Below, piece by piece: positions 1-7,275 of a stretch of 64,000 bases of DNA. The position numbers and the translations under genes are program-made. The DNA lies in NCBI RefSeq assembly GCF_014137995.1, contig NZ_JACGWV010000001.1:1426001-1490000 (forward strand), in the 5' to 3' direction. The DNA comes from Promicromonospora sukumoe (GTDB lineage: Bacteria; Actinomycetota; Actinomycetes; Actinomycetales; Cellulomonadaceae). The stretch's first letter is position 1. Every line of letters starts with the position of its first letter. The notes beneath the pieces are model-generated. The model was not told the origin of the DNA, did not search any database, and worked only from the letters and a program-made list of their open reading frames with translations.

Positions 1-729
1 CTGGCACCGGTCGACGTCGTCGTCGTACGCTCGGGAGTCGTCCGTGCGCAGCCGCGCGTGGTCGCGGACGTGCTCGGCCAGGAGCAGGGCGTCGCGGTGG
101 TCGCCGAGCACGGACTGGATCCGGTGGCCGACCTCGCCGAGGTCCTTGGCCTTGCGCCCCAGCAGCCGGACGGGCTCGCGGGTGACGGCGTCGCACGTGT
201 GCCGCAGGCGGCGCGCGGCCTTGCGCAGCTCGTGGGCGGCTTCCGGGTCGGCGAGCCGGGGCGCGGCCTCCAGGGTGCGGGCGGCCTGACGGCGCACGGC
301 GCGGCGGGCCGCCTTCTTGGCCGGCTGTCCCGCCCGGTCGCCGAGCCGGGGCCGCGCGGCCCACTCGGCCAGCAGCCGGTCCAGGTCGCGGCTGCGCTCC
401 GACCGGACCCAGCGCACGGCCTCGGCGTGCGCGTGCAGGTGGGCCGTCCGCAGCGGGTCCACGAGGGCGGAGCGGGTCGCGTCGTCGAGGCCGGCGGCGT
501 CGGCCGCCGCCGCGGCCTGCTGTGCCCGGACCTCCAGATCACGCGCCTTCCCGAGCACGTCGCCGAGCTCCTTGAGCCGGGAGCGGAGCTCCGCGGCGGC
601 GTCCCGGTCGAGGTACCGCTTGAACGCGGCCAGCACGTTGCGCAGGCGCCGCACCGAGGTGCGCAGGCGGTGCACGGCGTCGGGCTCGTCGGCCAGCGCG
701 GCCGGGACGCCGTCGTGGACCCGGCGCAC
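1..729 (-). CDS. CHAD-domain protein, 3' end cut by the window edge
   Basis: The minus strand is open from about 789 to the window edge and gives an alpha-helical, Arg/His-rich protein. It contains HRLRTSVRRLRNVLAAF, LKELGDVLGKARDLEV, HELRKAARRLRH and IQSVLGDHRD, which are the conserved helical signatures of CHAD domains. These domains bind polyphosphate and are often fused to CYTH phosphatases. The C-terminus lies outside the window. The start is unclear: the domain seems to begin upstream of the only GTG in frame (729), but an in-frame TAG stands near 815 and no ATG lies between. An ATG at 833 is in the wrong frame. Either a rare start codon or a single-base indel is possible. Family call is firm; start is not. 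Confidence 0.75.
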   Translation of the reverse strand, partial: MRRVHDGVPAALADEPDAVHRLRTSVRRLRNVLAAFKRYLDRDAAAELRSRLKELGDVLGKARDLEVRAQQAAAAADAAGLDDATRSALVDPLRTAHLHAHAEAVRWVRSERSRDLDRLLAEWAARPRLGDRAGQPAKKAARRAVRRQAARTLEAAPRLADPEAAHELRKAARRLRHTCDAVTREPVRLLGRKAKDLGEVGHRIQSVLGDHRDALLLAEHVRDHARLRTDDSRAYDDDVDRCQ

Positions 730-842
730 CAGGTCGCCGACCGCGAGGGTCAGCAGCTCGCCCGCGGTCCCGGGGCGCGTCGTACCGGCGTCGGAGTTGG
801 CGATCCCGCCAGGCTATCGCTGCGGGCGGCCATTCACCCCGG

Positions 843-890
843 ACGTGTCAGACGTACAGGTCACCCGGGTGACCTGTACGTCTGACACGT
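843..890. repeat. Palindrome family A, copy 1 (perfect 48-base palindrome)
   Basis: The arms are exact reverse complements over 24 bases with no loop; the arm core is GTGTCAGACGTACAGGTC. The same core recurs at 18329-18374 and 32803-32850. This copy lies between two divergently transcribed genes, upstream of both starts, so it is not placed as an ordinary terminator. There is no T-run on either side. Confidence 0.9.
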
Positions 891-919
891 TCGGGGGTCA
901 GGCGAACGGCCGGCGTTCG

Positions 920-958
920 CAAGTTCAACTTGGCACATTGACCTTGCCAAGTCATGCT
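920..958 (+). promoter_or_regulatory. Promoter and operator of the toxin-antitoxin-like pair
   Basis: A -35 TTGGCA (930-935) and a weak -10 CATGCT (953-958) are 17 bases apart. The -10 ends six bases before the ATG at 965, the spacing of a leaderless transcript. Overlapping it are CAAGTT-C-AACTTG (920-932) and the inverted repeat ACTTGGCA (928-935) / TGCCAAGT (945-952). Such dyads over the promoter fit autoregulation by the downstream proteins; that link is inference. Confidence 0.55.
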
Positions 959-964
959 TGTACG

Positions 965-1222
965 ATGCGAACAGAACTGGTCATCATCGACAGCGCCCGC
1001 AAGCGCGGTTATGCCGACGACGACCTTCTCCACGTGATCGCGAACGCCATTCGTGTGATCGTGCAGTCCGACGGGATGACGATGTATATCGGCCCCGACC
1101 GAGCCGGCCGCATCATGGAGGTGGGCACCATCGAGCGCAGCGGTCGAGAGATCGTCGCGCACGCCATGCGCCCGGCACGGCCGAAGTACCTCGCGGAGCA
1201 GCCGCGACGAAGCAGGAGGTGA
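965..1222 (+). CDS. Small protein, possible toxin of a two-gene toxin-antitoxin-like module
   Basis: This is an 85-residue protein beginning MRTELVIIDSARKRGY, with a compact alpha/beta look: DDLLHVIANAIRV, then MYIGPDRAGRIMEVG and a basic C-terminus. The pattern resembles short actinobacterial proteins of a BrnT-like or DUF4258-like type found as first genes of two-gene modules, but I cannot name a family with certainty. The start at ATG 965 fits the leaderless promoter just upstream. The stop lies within the AGGAGGT ribosome site of the next gene, five bases before its ATG, so the two are surely co-transcribed. The toxin role is inferred from gene size, order and the upstream dyad. Confidence 0.6.
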   Translation: MRTELVIIDSARKRGYADDDLLHVIANAIRVIVQSDGMTMYIGPDRAGRIMEVGTIERSGREIVAHAMRPARPKYLAEQPRRSRR

Positions 1223-1227
1223 AGCCC

Positions 1228-1581
1228 ATGTCCGAACTCACGCCCGACGAGCTCGCCGAGATCGAGCGCCGCTTCGAGAACTTCGACGTCGACCAGGCCG
1301 AGGTGTACGACGTCGGCACCGACGAGCTCCCGCCCCAGGTGGTGCTCGTGCGCGCCATGGCGGAGCGCGAGCTCCTGATCCGGCAGGCCGACCACGTGAT
1401 GCGCGACGCCGTCGGCACGGCTCGTGCGGCCAACCTCTCCTGGCACAAGATCGGCATGGTGCTCGGCACCACCGGTGAGGCGGCGCGTCAGCGCTACGCG
1501 AAGGACAGGACCGCCGCGAAGGCCACCCGCTCCAAGGGCGACGGGGACACCCGAGCGGCCAAGGGCCGCATCAGCGCCTGA
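1228..1581 (+). CDS. Small HTH-like protein, possible antitoxin partner
   Basis: The product has 117 residues. The N-terminal half is acidic (PDELAEIERRFENFDVDQAEVYDVG); the C-terminal half contains NLSWHKIGMVLGTTGEAARQRY, a helix-turn-helix pattern like that used to choose sigma-4-type or resolvase-type DNA contacts, followed by a Lys/Arg-rich tail. AGGAGGT is placed seven bases before ATG 1228. It follows the possible toxin gene by five bases and ends three bases from the convergent deoR gene, so no terminator space is left. DNA binding is supported by the motif; the antitoxin role is inference. Confidence 0.6.
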   Translation: MSELTPDELAEIERRFENFDVDQAEVYDVGTDELPPQVVLVRAMAERELLIRQADHVMRDAVGTARAANLSWHKIGMVLGTTGEAARQRYAKDRTAAKATRSKGDGDTRAAKGRISA

Positions 1582-1584
1582 TCG

Positions 1585-2367
1585 TCAGCCCGCCCGGACG
1601 ACGTCGACGCCCAGGGACTCGATCCGGTCGGCGTCGGCGTCGTCGAGCGCCAGGTCGCAGACCACCGTGTCGAGCTCGTCCAGCGACAGCACCCGGTACT
1701 TGGCGTAGCTGCCGAACTTGCCGCTGTCGGCGAGCAGCGCCGTCGTCGTCGCCGACGCCATGGCCGCGCGCTTCGCCTCGATCTTGGCCTCGACCGGCGT
1801 CGTGACGCCGTGCCGCGCGTCCCACGAGCTCGACGACAGGAACGCGATGTCGAGCGACAGCTCCGCCAGGGTCAGGGCCGCGAGCCGGCCGATCGTGGAC
1901 TGGTTGTCCGGGTCCACCCGCCCGCCCACGCTGATCAGGTCCACGCTCGGGTGGTCGAGGAACGCGAGCACCGTGCTCAGGTCGTTCGACACGACCGTGA
2001 GCCCGGTGCGCTCCTCCAGGAACGGCCGCATCGCCTGCACGGTCGTGCCGGCGTCGAGGTAAACCGTCATCGAGTTGGTGACCATCTCGGCGGCCGCCCG
2101 CGCGATGGCGGTCTTCTCCGCCAGGCCGGTCACGGCCTTCTCGGCGCGCCGCGGCTCGTTCAGCAGCCGCGTCACGAGGGTCGCCCCGCCCTGCGTCGCC
2201 TTGACGCGACCCTGCTCGGCGAGCAGGGCCACGTCCCGGCGCGCGGTCATCTGGCTGATGCCGAGCAGCGCGGTGATCTGCCGGTAGCTGAGCACCTGCT
2301 CCGTGCGCAGGTGCCGCAGGATCTGCTGCCTGCGCTGCTCCGGGATCAGTGCCGTCGTCTTCGCCAT
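1585..2367 (-). CDS. DeoR-family repressor of the sugar-acid cluster
   Basis: The protein has about 260 residues. Residues 10-60 form the DeoR winged helix (RRQQILRHLRTEQVLSYRQITALLGISQMTARRDVALL). The rest is the DeoR sensor domain, with the SNDLSTV and VGGRVDPDNQSTIGRLA segments that usually bind a phosphorylated sugar. Two adjacent in-frame ATGs exist (2370 and 2367); AGGAGG is spaced five bases from the second, so 2367 is preferred. It is the last gene of otnK-otnC-deoR, 21 bases after otnC. The likely operator is the dyad at 4370-4384 between the two transcripts. The inducer may be the phosphorylated product of OtnK. Confidence 0.88.
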   Translation of the reverse strand: MAKTTALIPEQRRQQILRHLRTEQVLSYRQITALLGISQMTARRDVALLAEQGRVKATQGGATLVTRLLNEPRRAEKAVTGLAEKTAIARAAAEMVTNSMTVYLDAGTTVQAMRPFLEERTGLTVVSNDLSTVLAFLDHPSVDLISVGGRVDPDNQSTIGRLAALTLAELSLDIAFLSSSSWDARHGVTTPVEAKIEAKRAAMASATTTALLADSGKFGSYAKYRVLSLDELDTVVCDLALDDADADRIESLGVDVVRAG

Positions 2368-2388
2368 CATCGCCTCCTGCGCGTCAGT

Positions 2389-3102
2389 TTAGGACGCCGG
2401 GGTCCATGGGCTGCGCCACCTGTCGGCCAGCTCGCGGATGCGGTCGGGTGCCAGCTCACGGCGCTCGGAACCCGCCGTGAGCAGGGCGATCCGGCACGCC
2501 TCCTCGAGCTCGGTCGCGCGGTCGACCGCCTCGTCCAGGCTCGCCCCGGCGACGACGGCGCCGTGGTTGGCCAGCAGCGCGGCGCGCAGCGGCCAGGGCG
2601 CGGCCAGCAGGTCGTCGCCCAGCGCCGGGTCGCCCGGGTGCCGGTAGGGGAGCAGCGGCGTCTGCCCCACCCGCATCACGAAGTAGGGCGTGAGCGGCGG
2701 GATCGCGTTGTGCGCTGCCCACGGCTCCAGGCACGCCAGCGCGACGGCGTGCGGGGAGTGCACGTGCACGACGGCGCGGTAGCCGTCCTCGCGCTGGTAG
2801 AACGCGGTGTGCAGCGGCGTCTCCTTGGAGAAGCGCGCGCCGCCCAGGTGGGTGCCGTCGAGCGAGACCTCGGCGATGCCGTCCGGCGTCAGCCGGCCCA
2901 GCGAGGTGCCCGTGCCGCTGATCAGGATGCGGTCGCCGTCGCGCACGCTCACGTTGCCGCTGCTGCCGGGGCTCAGGCCCGCCTCGACGAGCTGGCGGCC
3001 GGCCTCGATCAGGGCCGCCATCGGGTCGGAGGCCGGGCCGGCCGATGTGCTGGTCGCCGGGCTCGTCGCGCCGCTCGTCGTCGGCTCGGTCGCGGCGCTC
3101 AT
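2389..3102 (-). CDS. otnC: Class II aldolase, probable 3-oxo-tetronate 4-phosphate decarboxylase
   Basis: The product has 237 residues. The class II aldolase/adducin fold is seen in GLSPGSSGNVSVRDGDRILISGTG, the metal-binding VVHVHSPHAVAL and the later LLANHGAVVAG, which supply the zinc histidines. In the characterised otn pathway such enzymes decarboxylate 3-oxo-tetronate 4-phosphate to dihydroxyacetone phosphate. The start ATG (3102-3100) overlaps the stop of the kinase gene as ATGA, so translation is coupled. The first 28 residues are an Ala/Thr/Ser-rich extension not needed by the family. The exact C4 substrate is inferred from the neighbour kinase. Confidence 0.85.
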   Translation of the reverse strand: MSAATEPTTSGATSPATSTSAGPASDPMAALIEAGRQLVEAGLSPGSSGNVSVRDGDRILISGTGTSLGRLTPDGIAEVSLDGTHLGGARFSKETPLHTAFYQREDGYRAVVHVHSPHAVALACLEPWAAHNAIPPLTPYFVMRVGQTPLLPYRHPGDPALGDDLLAAPWPLRAALLANHGAVVAGASLDEAVDRATELEEACRIALLTAGSERRELAPDRIRELADRWRSPWTPAS

Positions 3103-4358
3103 ACCAGCACCTCCCACGCCTGGGTGAACAGATCCTCGCCGCCGAAGTTGCCGCTCTTGAGCGCCAAAGCGATGGTCGGGCCGGGGTCGCCGCCGGGCTC
3201 GGGGGCGGCGCTGTCCACCGCACCCGCCGCCCAGCACACGCCGGGGGCCAGCTCCGGGCCGATGTGCAGCGCGCCCACGCCGAGCGCCCGCACCACCGCC
3301 CCGCTGGACTCGCCGCCCGCGACGATCAGCGCCGTCACGAGCCCGCGCTCCACGAGCAGCCGGGCCACGCCGGCGAGCACCCGCTCGACGACGGGCGCCA
3401 CCTCGACGCCGTCGAGGTGGGACCGCACGTCCGAGCGCTCGCGCGCCGCGCACACCACCGGGTGGGAGTCGGGGGACTGCTCCTCGACCCACGCGGCGAG
3501 CTCCGCGACCGTGCCCTGCTCGTCGGCGATCGCCGCGGCGATGTCGACGAGCCGCACCGGCTGCGTCCGGGCGGCGTGGGCGATCTGGGCCAGCGTCGTC
3601 GTCGACACGCTGCCGCACAGGACGGCGCCGCGCCCGGACGCGGGGGCCGACCACAGGGCGTCGGGCAGCCGGGGCCCGGGGATGCCGAGCGCCAGGCCCG
3701 AGCCGCCCGAGACCAGGACGTCGCCGGCCGTGGCCGCGCCGATCGCCACCAGGTCCTCGTCGGTGATCGCGTCGACCACCGTGTAGCGCGCGGGAGCGGC
3801 GTCGAGCGCGTCGCGGACGGCGTCCGCGCCCCGGCGCACGGCGGAGAGCGGCACCTCGCCGACGTCGTGCGGCGTCTGCGGGCGCAGCAGGTCCGCGACC
3901 CGCGAGCGCGTCATGGGCGTCAGCGGGTGGTGTCGCATCGAGGAGTTCTCCAGCAGGTCGGCGCCCACGAAGAGGTGCCCCTGGTAGACCGTGCGGCCGT
4001 TGGCCGGCAGGGACGGCACGACGACGGCGCGCTCCGCGCCCACGGCGTCCGCCACGGCGTCGAGCACCGGGCCGATGTTGCCGTCGTCGGTCGAGTCGAA
4101 CGTCGAGCAGTACTTCACGTAGAAGCGGTCGGCGCCCCACGAGCGCAGGCGGGCCACCGCGTCGAGCGAGGCGTCGACGGCCTCGGCGCGGGGCGCGGTG
4201 CGGGTCTTGAGCGCGACCACGACGGCGTCGACCTCGGCGAGCTGGGCGGGGGAGAGCGTGCCGTCCTCGACCACCACGGAGACGCGGTGACCTGAGGCGC
4301 GCAGCATGGTCGCGAGGTCGGTGGCGCCGGTGAAGTCGTCGGCGATGGATCCGAGCAT
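3099..4358 (-). CDS. otnK: Four-carbon acid sugar kinase (former DUF1537), 3-oxo-tetronate kinase type
   Basis: The protein has 419 residues. The N-terminal substrate domain begins MLGSIADDFTGATDLATML and has the family signature FYVKYCSTFDSTDDGNIGPVLDA. The C-terminal nucleotide domain contains IVAGGESSGAVV and ends with LKSGNFGGEDLF. These are hallmarks of the four-carbon acid sugar kinase family, which phosphorylates C4 sugar acids. It is the first gene of the leftward operon, followed by otnC with an ATGA overlap. A perfect dyad sits 12 bases upstream of the start. Family assignment is firm; 3-oxo-tetronate rather than threonate or a branched acid is inferred from pairing with the class II aldolase. 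Confidence 0.88.
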   Translation of the reverse strand: MLGSIADDFTGATDLATMLRASGHRVSVVVEDGTLSPAQLAEVDAVVVALKTRTAPRAEAVDASLDAVARLRSWGADRFYVKYCSTFDSTDDGNIGPVLDAVADAVGAERAVVVPSLPANGRTVYQGHLFVGADLLENSSMRHHPLTPMTRSRVADLLRPQTPHDVGEVPLSAVRRGADAVRDALDAAPARYTVVDAITDEDLVAIGAATAGDVLVSGGSGLALGIPGPRLPDALWSAPASGRGAVLCGSVSTTTLAQIAHAARTQPVRLVDIAAAIADEQGTVAELAAWVEEQSPDSHPVVCAARERSDVRSHLDGVEVAPVVERVLAGVARLLVERGLVTALIVAGGESSGAVVRALGVGALHIGPELAPGVCWAAGAVDSAAPEPGGDPGPTIALALKSGNFGGEDLFTQAWEVLV

Positions 4359-4369
4359 GATCAGATCTT

Positions 4370-4384
4370 CTCACATCGTGTGAG
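4370..4384. promoter_or_regulatory. Candidate DeoR operator in the divergent promoter
   Basis: CTCACA-TCG-TGTGAG is a perfect six-base inverted repeat with a three-base spacer. It lies between otnK (start 4358, leftward) and the dehydrogenase (start 4479, rightward), close enough to the otnK start to block it. A possible rightward promoter follows (TTGGAC 4399-4404, 17 bases, CACAGT 4422-4427). Assignment to the DeoR protein encoded in the operon is inference. Confidence 0.5.
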
Positions 4385-4478
4385 TATTTGATGCGAAGTT
4401 GGACGATGTTGGAAACTGTGGCACAGTGGCCGCCAGCCCGCTCGAACGCCGAGCGGGTGCACGACGATCGGAACAACG

Positions 4479-5855
4479 GTGATCCTCAATCACGTCTCCC
4501 GGACGCGAGCCCCCCTCCGCGTCGCCCTGACGGGTGCGAACGGCGGCTACGGGCGCACGTTCCTGGCGCAGCTCGCGCTCACGCCCGAGATCCGCCCGGT
4601 GGTGCTGGTCGACCCCGACACCGCCGGGGTGCGACGCATGCTCGACGAGCTGGGCTACCCGGCCGAGCGCGTCGCCGAGTCCGCCGACCCCGCGACCACC
4701 GCGCGCGCGGTCGAGCAGGGCCAGGTCGCGCTCGTCGCGTCGCAGGACGCCCTCGACTGGACGGTCATCGACGTCCTGGTCGAGGCCTGCGGCCGTGTCG
4801 CGGCCGGCTTCGGCTACGCCTCGGCCGCGCTCGACCACGGCACGCACGTGGTCATGGTCAGCAAGGAGGTCGACACCGTGGTGGGTGCCGACCTGGGCGC
4901 CCGCGCCGCCGCGAACGGCCTCAGCTACCTCCCCGGCGACGGCGACCAGCCCGCCAACCTGCTGCGCCTGGTCGACTGGGTCAGCGCGGTCGGGCTCGAC
5001 ATCGTCGCGCTCGGCAAGTCCGGCGAGTACGACCTGGAGCTCGACCCCGCCACCGGCCGCGTCACGCAGGCCGGCGTCACGGTCGAGGCCCCGGCGCTGC
5101 TCAACCTGCTGGAGCTCGGCGACGACGTGGCCGGCACCCTGGCCCGCCGCGCCGAGGCCGTGACCGGCCTCAAGCGCGCCGCCGCGGCCGACTCGTGCGA
5201 GATGACCGTGGTCGCCACCCGCACCGGCACGTCCGCCGACGTCGAGGCGATGCACTACCCGGTGGCCCGCATCGCGGAGCTCGCCGACATCTACGCCGCC
5301 CGCGAGGACGGCGGCATCCTGGAGCACGACGGCGTCGTCGACGTCTTCTCGGCGCTCCGGCTGCCGGGCGAGGCGAGCTTCGCCGGCGGCGTGTTCGCCG
5401 TCGTGCGGACCGGGGACCCCACGGTCTGGGAGCTGCTGCGTGGCAAGGGCCACGTGATCAGCCGCAACGGGAAGTACGCCTGCATCTACTGGCCGTACCA
5501 CTACATGGGCGTCGAGACGCCGCTGACGGTGCACGCCGCCGTCGACCGCGTCCCGGCCCTGCCGGCCCGCTGGACCATGATGCTCGCCGCCCGCGCGGCC
5601 GAGGACCTCGCCGTCGGCACGACGCTGCGCGTCGAGGGCCACCACCACGAGATCGCCGGCGTCGCCCCGGTGATGATCGACCCGGCCGAGGCCGTCGCCC
5701 CCTACTACCTGCTCGACGGCGCACGCCTCGCGCGTCCCGTCGCCGCGGGCAGCCTGATCGGCCTGGCCGACGTCGAGGGGGTCGACGAGCCCGCGCTCGC
5801 CGCCTACCTGGCCGGCACCGCCGCGACCACCACGACGAACGGAGACGATCGATGA
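4479..5855 (+). CDS. Homoserine-dehydrogenase-like oxidoreductase with C-terminal SAF domain
   Basis: The protein has 458 residues. A Rossmann NAD(P) site is seen at residues 14-24 (VALTGANGGYG), then HVVMVSKEVDTVVGADL as in the COG4091 group of homoserine-dehydrogenase-like proteins. The C-terminal part (WTMMLAARAAEDLAVGTTL onward) matches a SAF domain. It probably oxidises the C4 acid substrate that OtnK and OtnC then process; members of this group are not generally characterised, so this is inference. GTG 4479 is the first available start; the ribosome site is weak. Its stop overlaps the ATG of a 19-codon ORF as ATGA. The codon pattern is like its neighbours. Confidence 0.75.
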   Translation: MILNHVSRTRAPLRVALTGANGGYGRTFLAQLALTPEIRPVVLVDPDTAGVRRMLDELGYPAERVAESADPATTARAVEQGQVALVASQDALDWTVIDVLVEACGRVAAGFGYASAALDHGTHVVMVSKEVDTVVGADLGARAAANGLSYLPGDGDQPANLLRLVDWVSAVGLDIVALGKSGEYDLELDPATGRVTQAGVTVEAPALLNLLELGDDVAGTLARRAEAVTGLKRAAAADSCEMTVVATRTGTSADVEAMHYPVARIAELADIYAAREDGGILEHDGVVDVFSALRLPGEASFAGGVFAVVRTGDPTVWELLRGKGHVISRNGKYACIYWPYHYMGVETPLTVHAAVDRVPALPARWTMMLAARAAEDLAVGTTLRVEGHHHEIAGVAPVMIDPAEAVAPYYLLDGARLARPVAAGSLIGLADVEGVDEPALAAYLAGTAATTTTNGDDR

Positions 5856-5911
5856 CGATTCTCGCCCCGTGCACGCAGTCCGCACGTTCACGCAAGGAGC
5901 AGACGGCATGA
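5852..5911 (+). CDS. 19-codon coupling ORF between dehydrogenase and transporter
   Basis: ATG 5852 overlaps the preceding TGA (5853-5855) as ATGA, and its own TGA (5909-5911) overlaps the ATG (5908) of the transporter, also as ATGA. The ORF would carry ribosomes without a break from one gene to the other. The transporter has its own AAGGAG eight bases before its start, inside this ORF. The peptide (MTILAPCTQSARSRKEQTA) has no known motif. It may be only a translational bridge. Two exact overlaps in 60 bases could still be chance. Confidence 0.35.
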   Translation: MTILAPCTQSARSRKEQTA

Positions 5912-7254
5912 CCGCCGAGATCATCGCCCTGATCGGGCTCGCGCTGGTCTTCGGGATCTCGGCGCTGCGCAACGTCCACATGGGGGCGCTCGCGCTGGTC
6001 GCGGCGTTCGTCGTGGGCATCGGCGTGGTCGGGGAGGGCCTCGACGACGTGCTGAGCGGGTTCCCCGTGGACGCCCTCATCATCCTCGTGGGCATCACGT
6101 ACCTGTTCGGCATCGCGCGCGAGACCGGCACCATCGACTGGCTCGTGGACCGCTCGCTCGGCCTGATCGGCGACCGGGTGGCCCTGCTGCCCTGGGGTCT
6201 GTGGCTGATCGCCACAGGCGTGGCCTGCCTGGGCACCTCGCACGCGGCGTTCGCCGTGGTGCCCATCGCGATGAGCCTCGCGGCGACCCACCGCATCAGC
6301 TCCACCATGATGGGTATCGCGATGAGCTCCGCGATCGTCGGTGGTGCGCTCGCGCCCACCAGCATCGTCGGCATCACGGTGCAGACGGTCGCCTCCAGCG
6401 CGGACATCCCGTACAACGCGGGCCTCATGTTCGGCCTGTCGGTCGGCGTCAACGGCCTGGTCGTGCTCGCCGCGTTCTTCATGTTCGGCGGTCGCGAGCT
6501 GATCCAGCGCACGCGGCAGGCCCGCGCGGCGTCCGACGGCGGGACCGGCGGCACCGGTGCGTCCGGCGGCCCGGCCGGCGGTTCCGGCGGCGGCGTCGCC
6601 ACGCTGGAGCGCACGGAGACCAAGGTCCCGGCGAAGATCACGGCCCTGCAGGCGCTCGTGATCATCTCCATCCTGGTGCTGATCGGCGGGTTCTTCCTGC
6701 TCACCACGCTCGACGTCGACATCAACCTCGGCGTGGTCGCCCTGACCATCGCGGTGATCCTCGCGCTCGTGGACCCCGGTGTCGGACGCCGCGGCATCTC
6801 GCGGATCGACTGGAGCACCATCCTGCTGCTGGGCGGCATCATCACGTACGTCGAGGTGCTCACCCGGCTCGGCGCCATCGAGCAGCTCGGCGAGGCCGCG
6901 CGCTCGGTCAGCCAGCCGCTGGTCGCGGCGCTCGTGCTGTGCATCGTGGCCGGCCTGGTCTCGGCGTTCGCGTCGACCATCGGCATCATCGGTGCGCTCA
7001 TCCCGCTCGCCGTCCCGCTGCTGATCCCGGGCGGCGGCCTGGAGATGACGGGCTTCATCTATGCCCTCGCCATCTCCGCCTCGCTGGTCGACTGCGCGCC
7101 GTTCGGCACCACCGGAGCGACCATCGTCGCCTCGACCGTGGAGCACGACCGACCGAAGGTGAACCGAGACCTCACGATCTGGGGTCTGTCGATGGTGATC
7201 ATCGGCCCGGTGGTGACGCTGCTGACGATGGTCGTGCCCTTCCTCTGGGCCTGA
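5908..7254 (+). CDS. MatC-like / SLC13-type carboxylate transporter
   Basis: The product has 448 residues from ATG 5908, chosen because AAGGAG lies eight bases upstream; a longer reading from 5869 would add a non-hydrophobic tail. Many hydrophobic helices are present from residue 4 on, in two halves split by a Gly/Ser-rich cytoplasmic loop near residues 213-233 (GGTGGTGASGGPAGGSGGG). The N-terminal half resembles the MatC dicarboxylate carrier domain. It sits with the dehydrogenase and opposite otnK-otnC, so uptake of a C4 sugar acid is likely. Substrate is inference. Confidence 0.8.
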   Translation: MTAEIIALIGLALVFGISALRNVHMGALALVAAFVVGIGVVGEGLDDVLSGFPVDALIILVGITYLFGIARETGTIDWLVDRSLGLIGDRVALLPWGLWLIATGVACLGTSHAAFAVVPIAMSLAATHRISSTMMGIAMSSAIVGGALAPTSIVGITVQTVASSADIPYNAGLMFGLSVGVNGLVVLAAFFMFGGRELIQRTRQARAASDGGTGGTGASGGPAGGSGGGVATLERTETKVPAKITALQALVIISILVLIGGFFLLTTLDVDINLGVVALTIAVILALVDPGVGRRGISRIDWSTILLLGGIITYVEVLTRLGAIEQLGEAARSVSQPLVAALVLCIVAGLVSAFASTIGIIGALIPLAVPLLIPGGGLEMTGFIYALAISASLVDCAPFGTTGATIVASTVEHDRPKVNRDLTIWGLSMVIIGPVVTLLTMVVPFLWA

Positions 7255-7275
7255 CAGGTCATCGCAGGCCGGCTC

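Noticed and set aside
2389..4476. A 695-codon minus-strand reading frame joining two genes
   Set aside because: Its first two thirds are an Arg-rich shadow of otnK in another frame; only the last part is otnC, with its own ATG at 3102.
4371..7058. An 895-codon minus-strand frame opposite the dehydrogenase and transporter
   Set aside because: It is the antisense of two well-supported genes, has a low-complexity composition and no domain.
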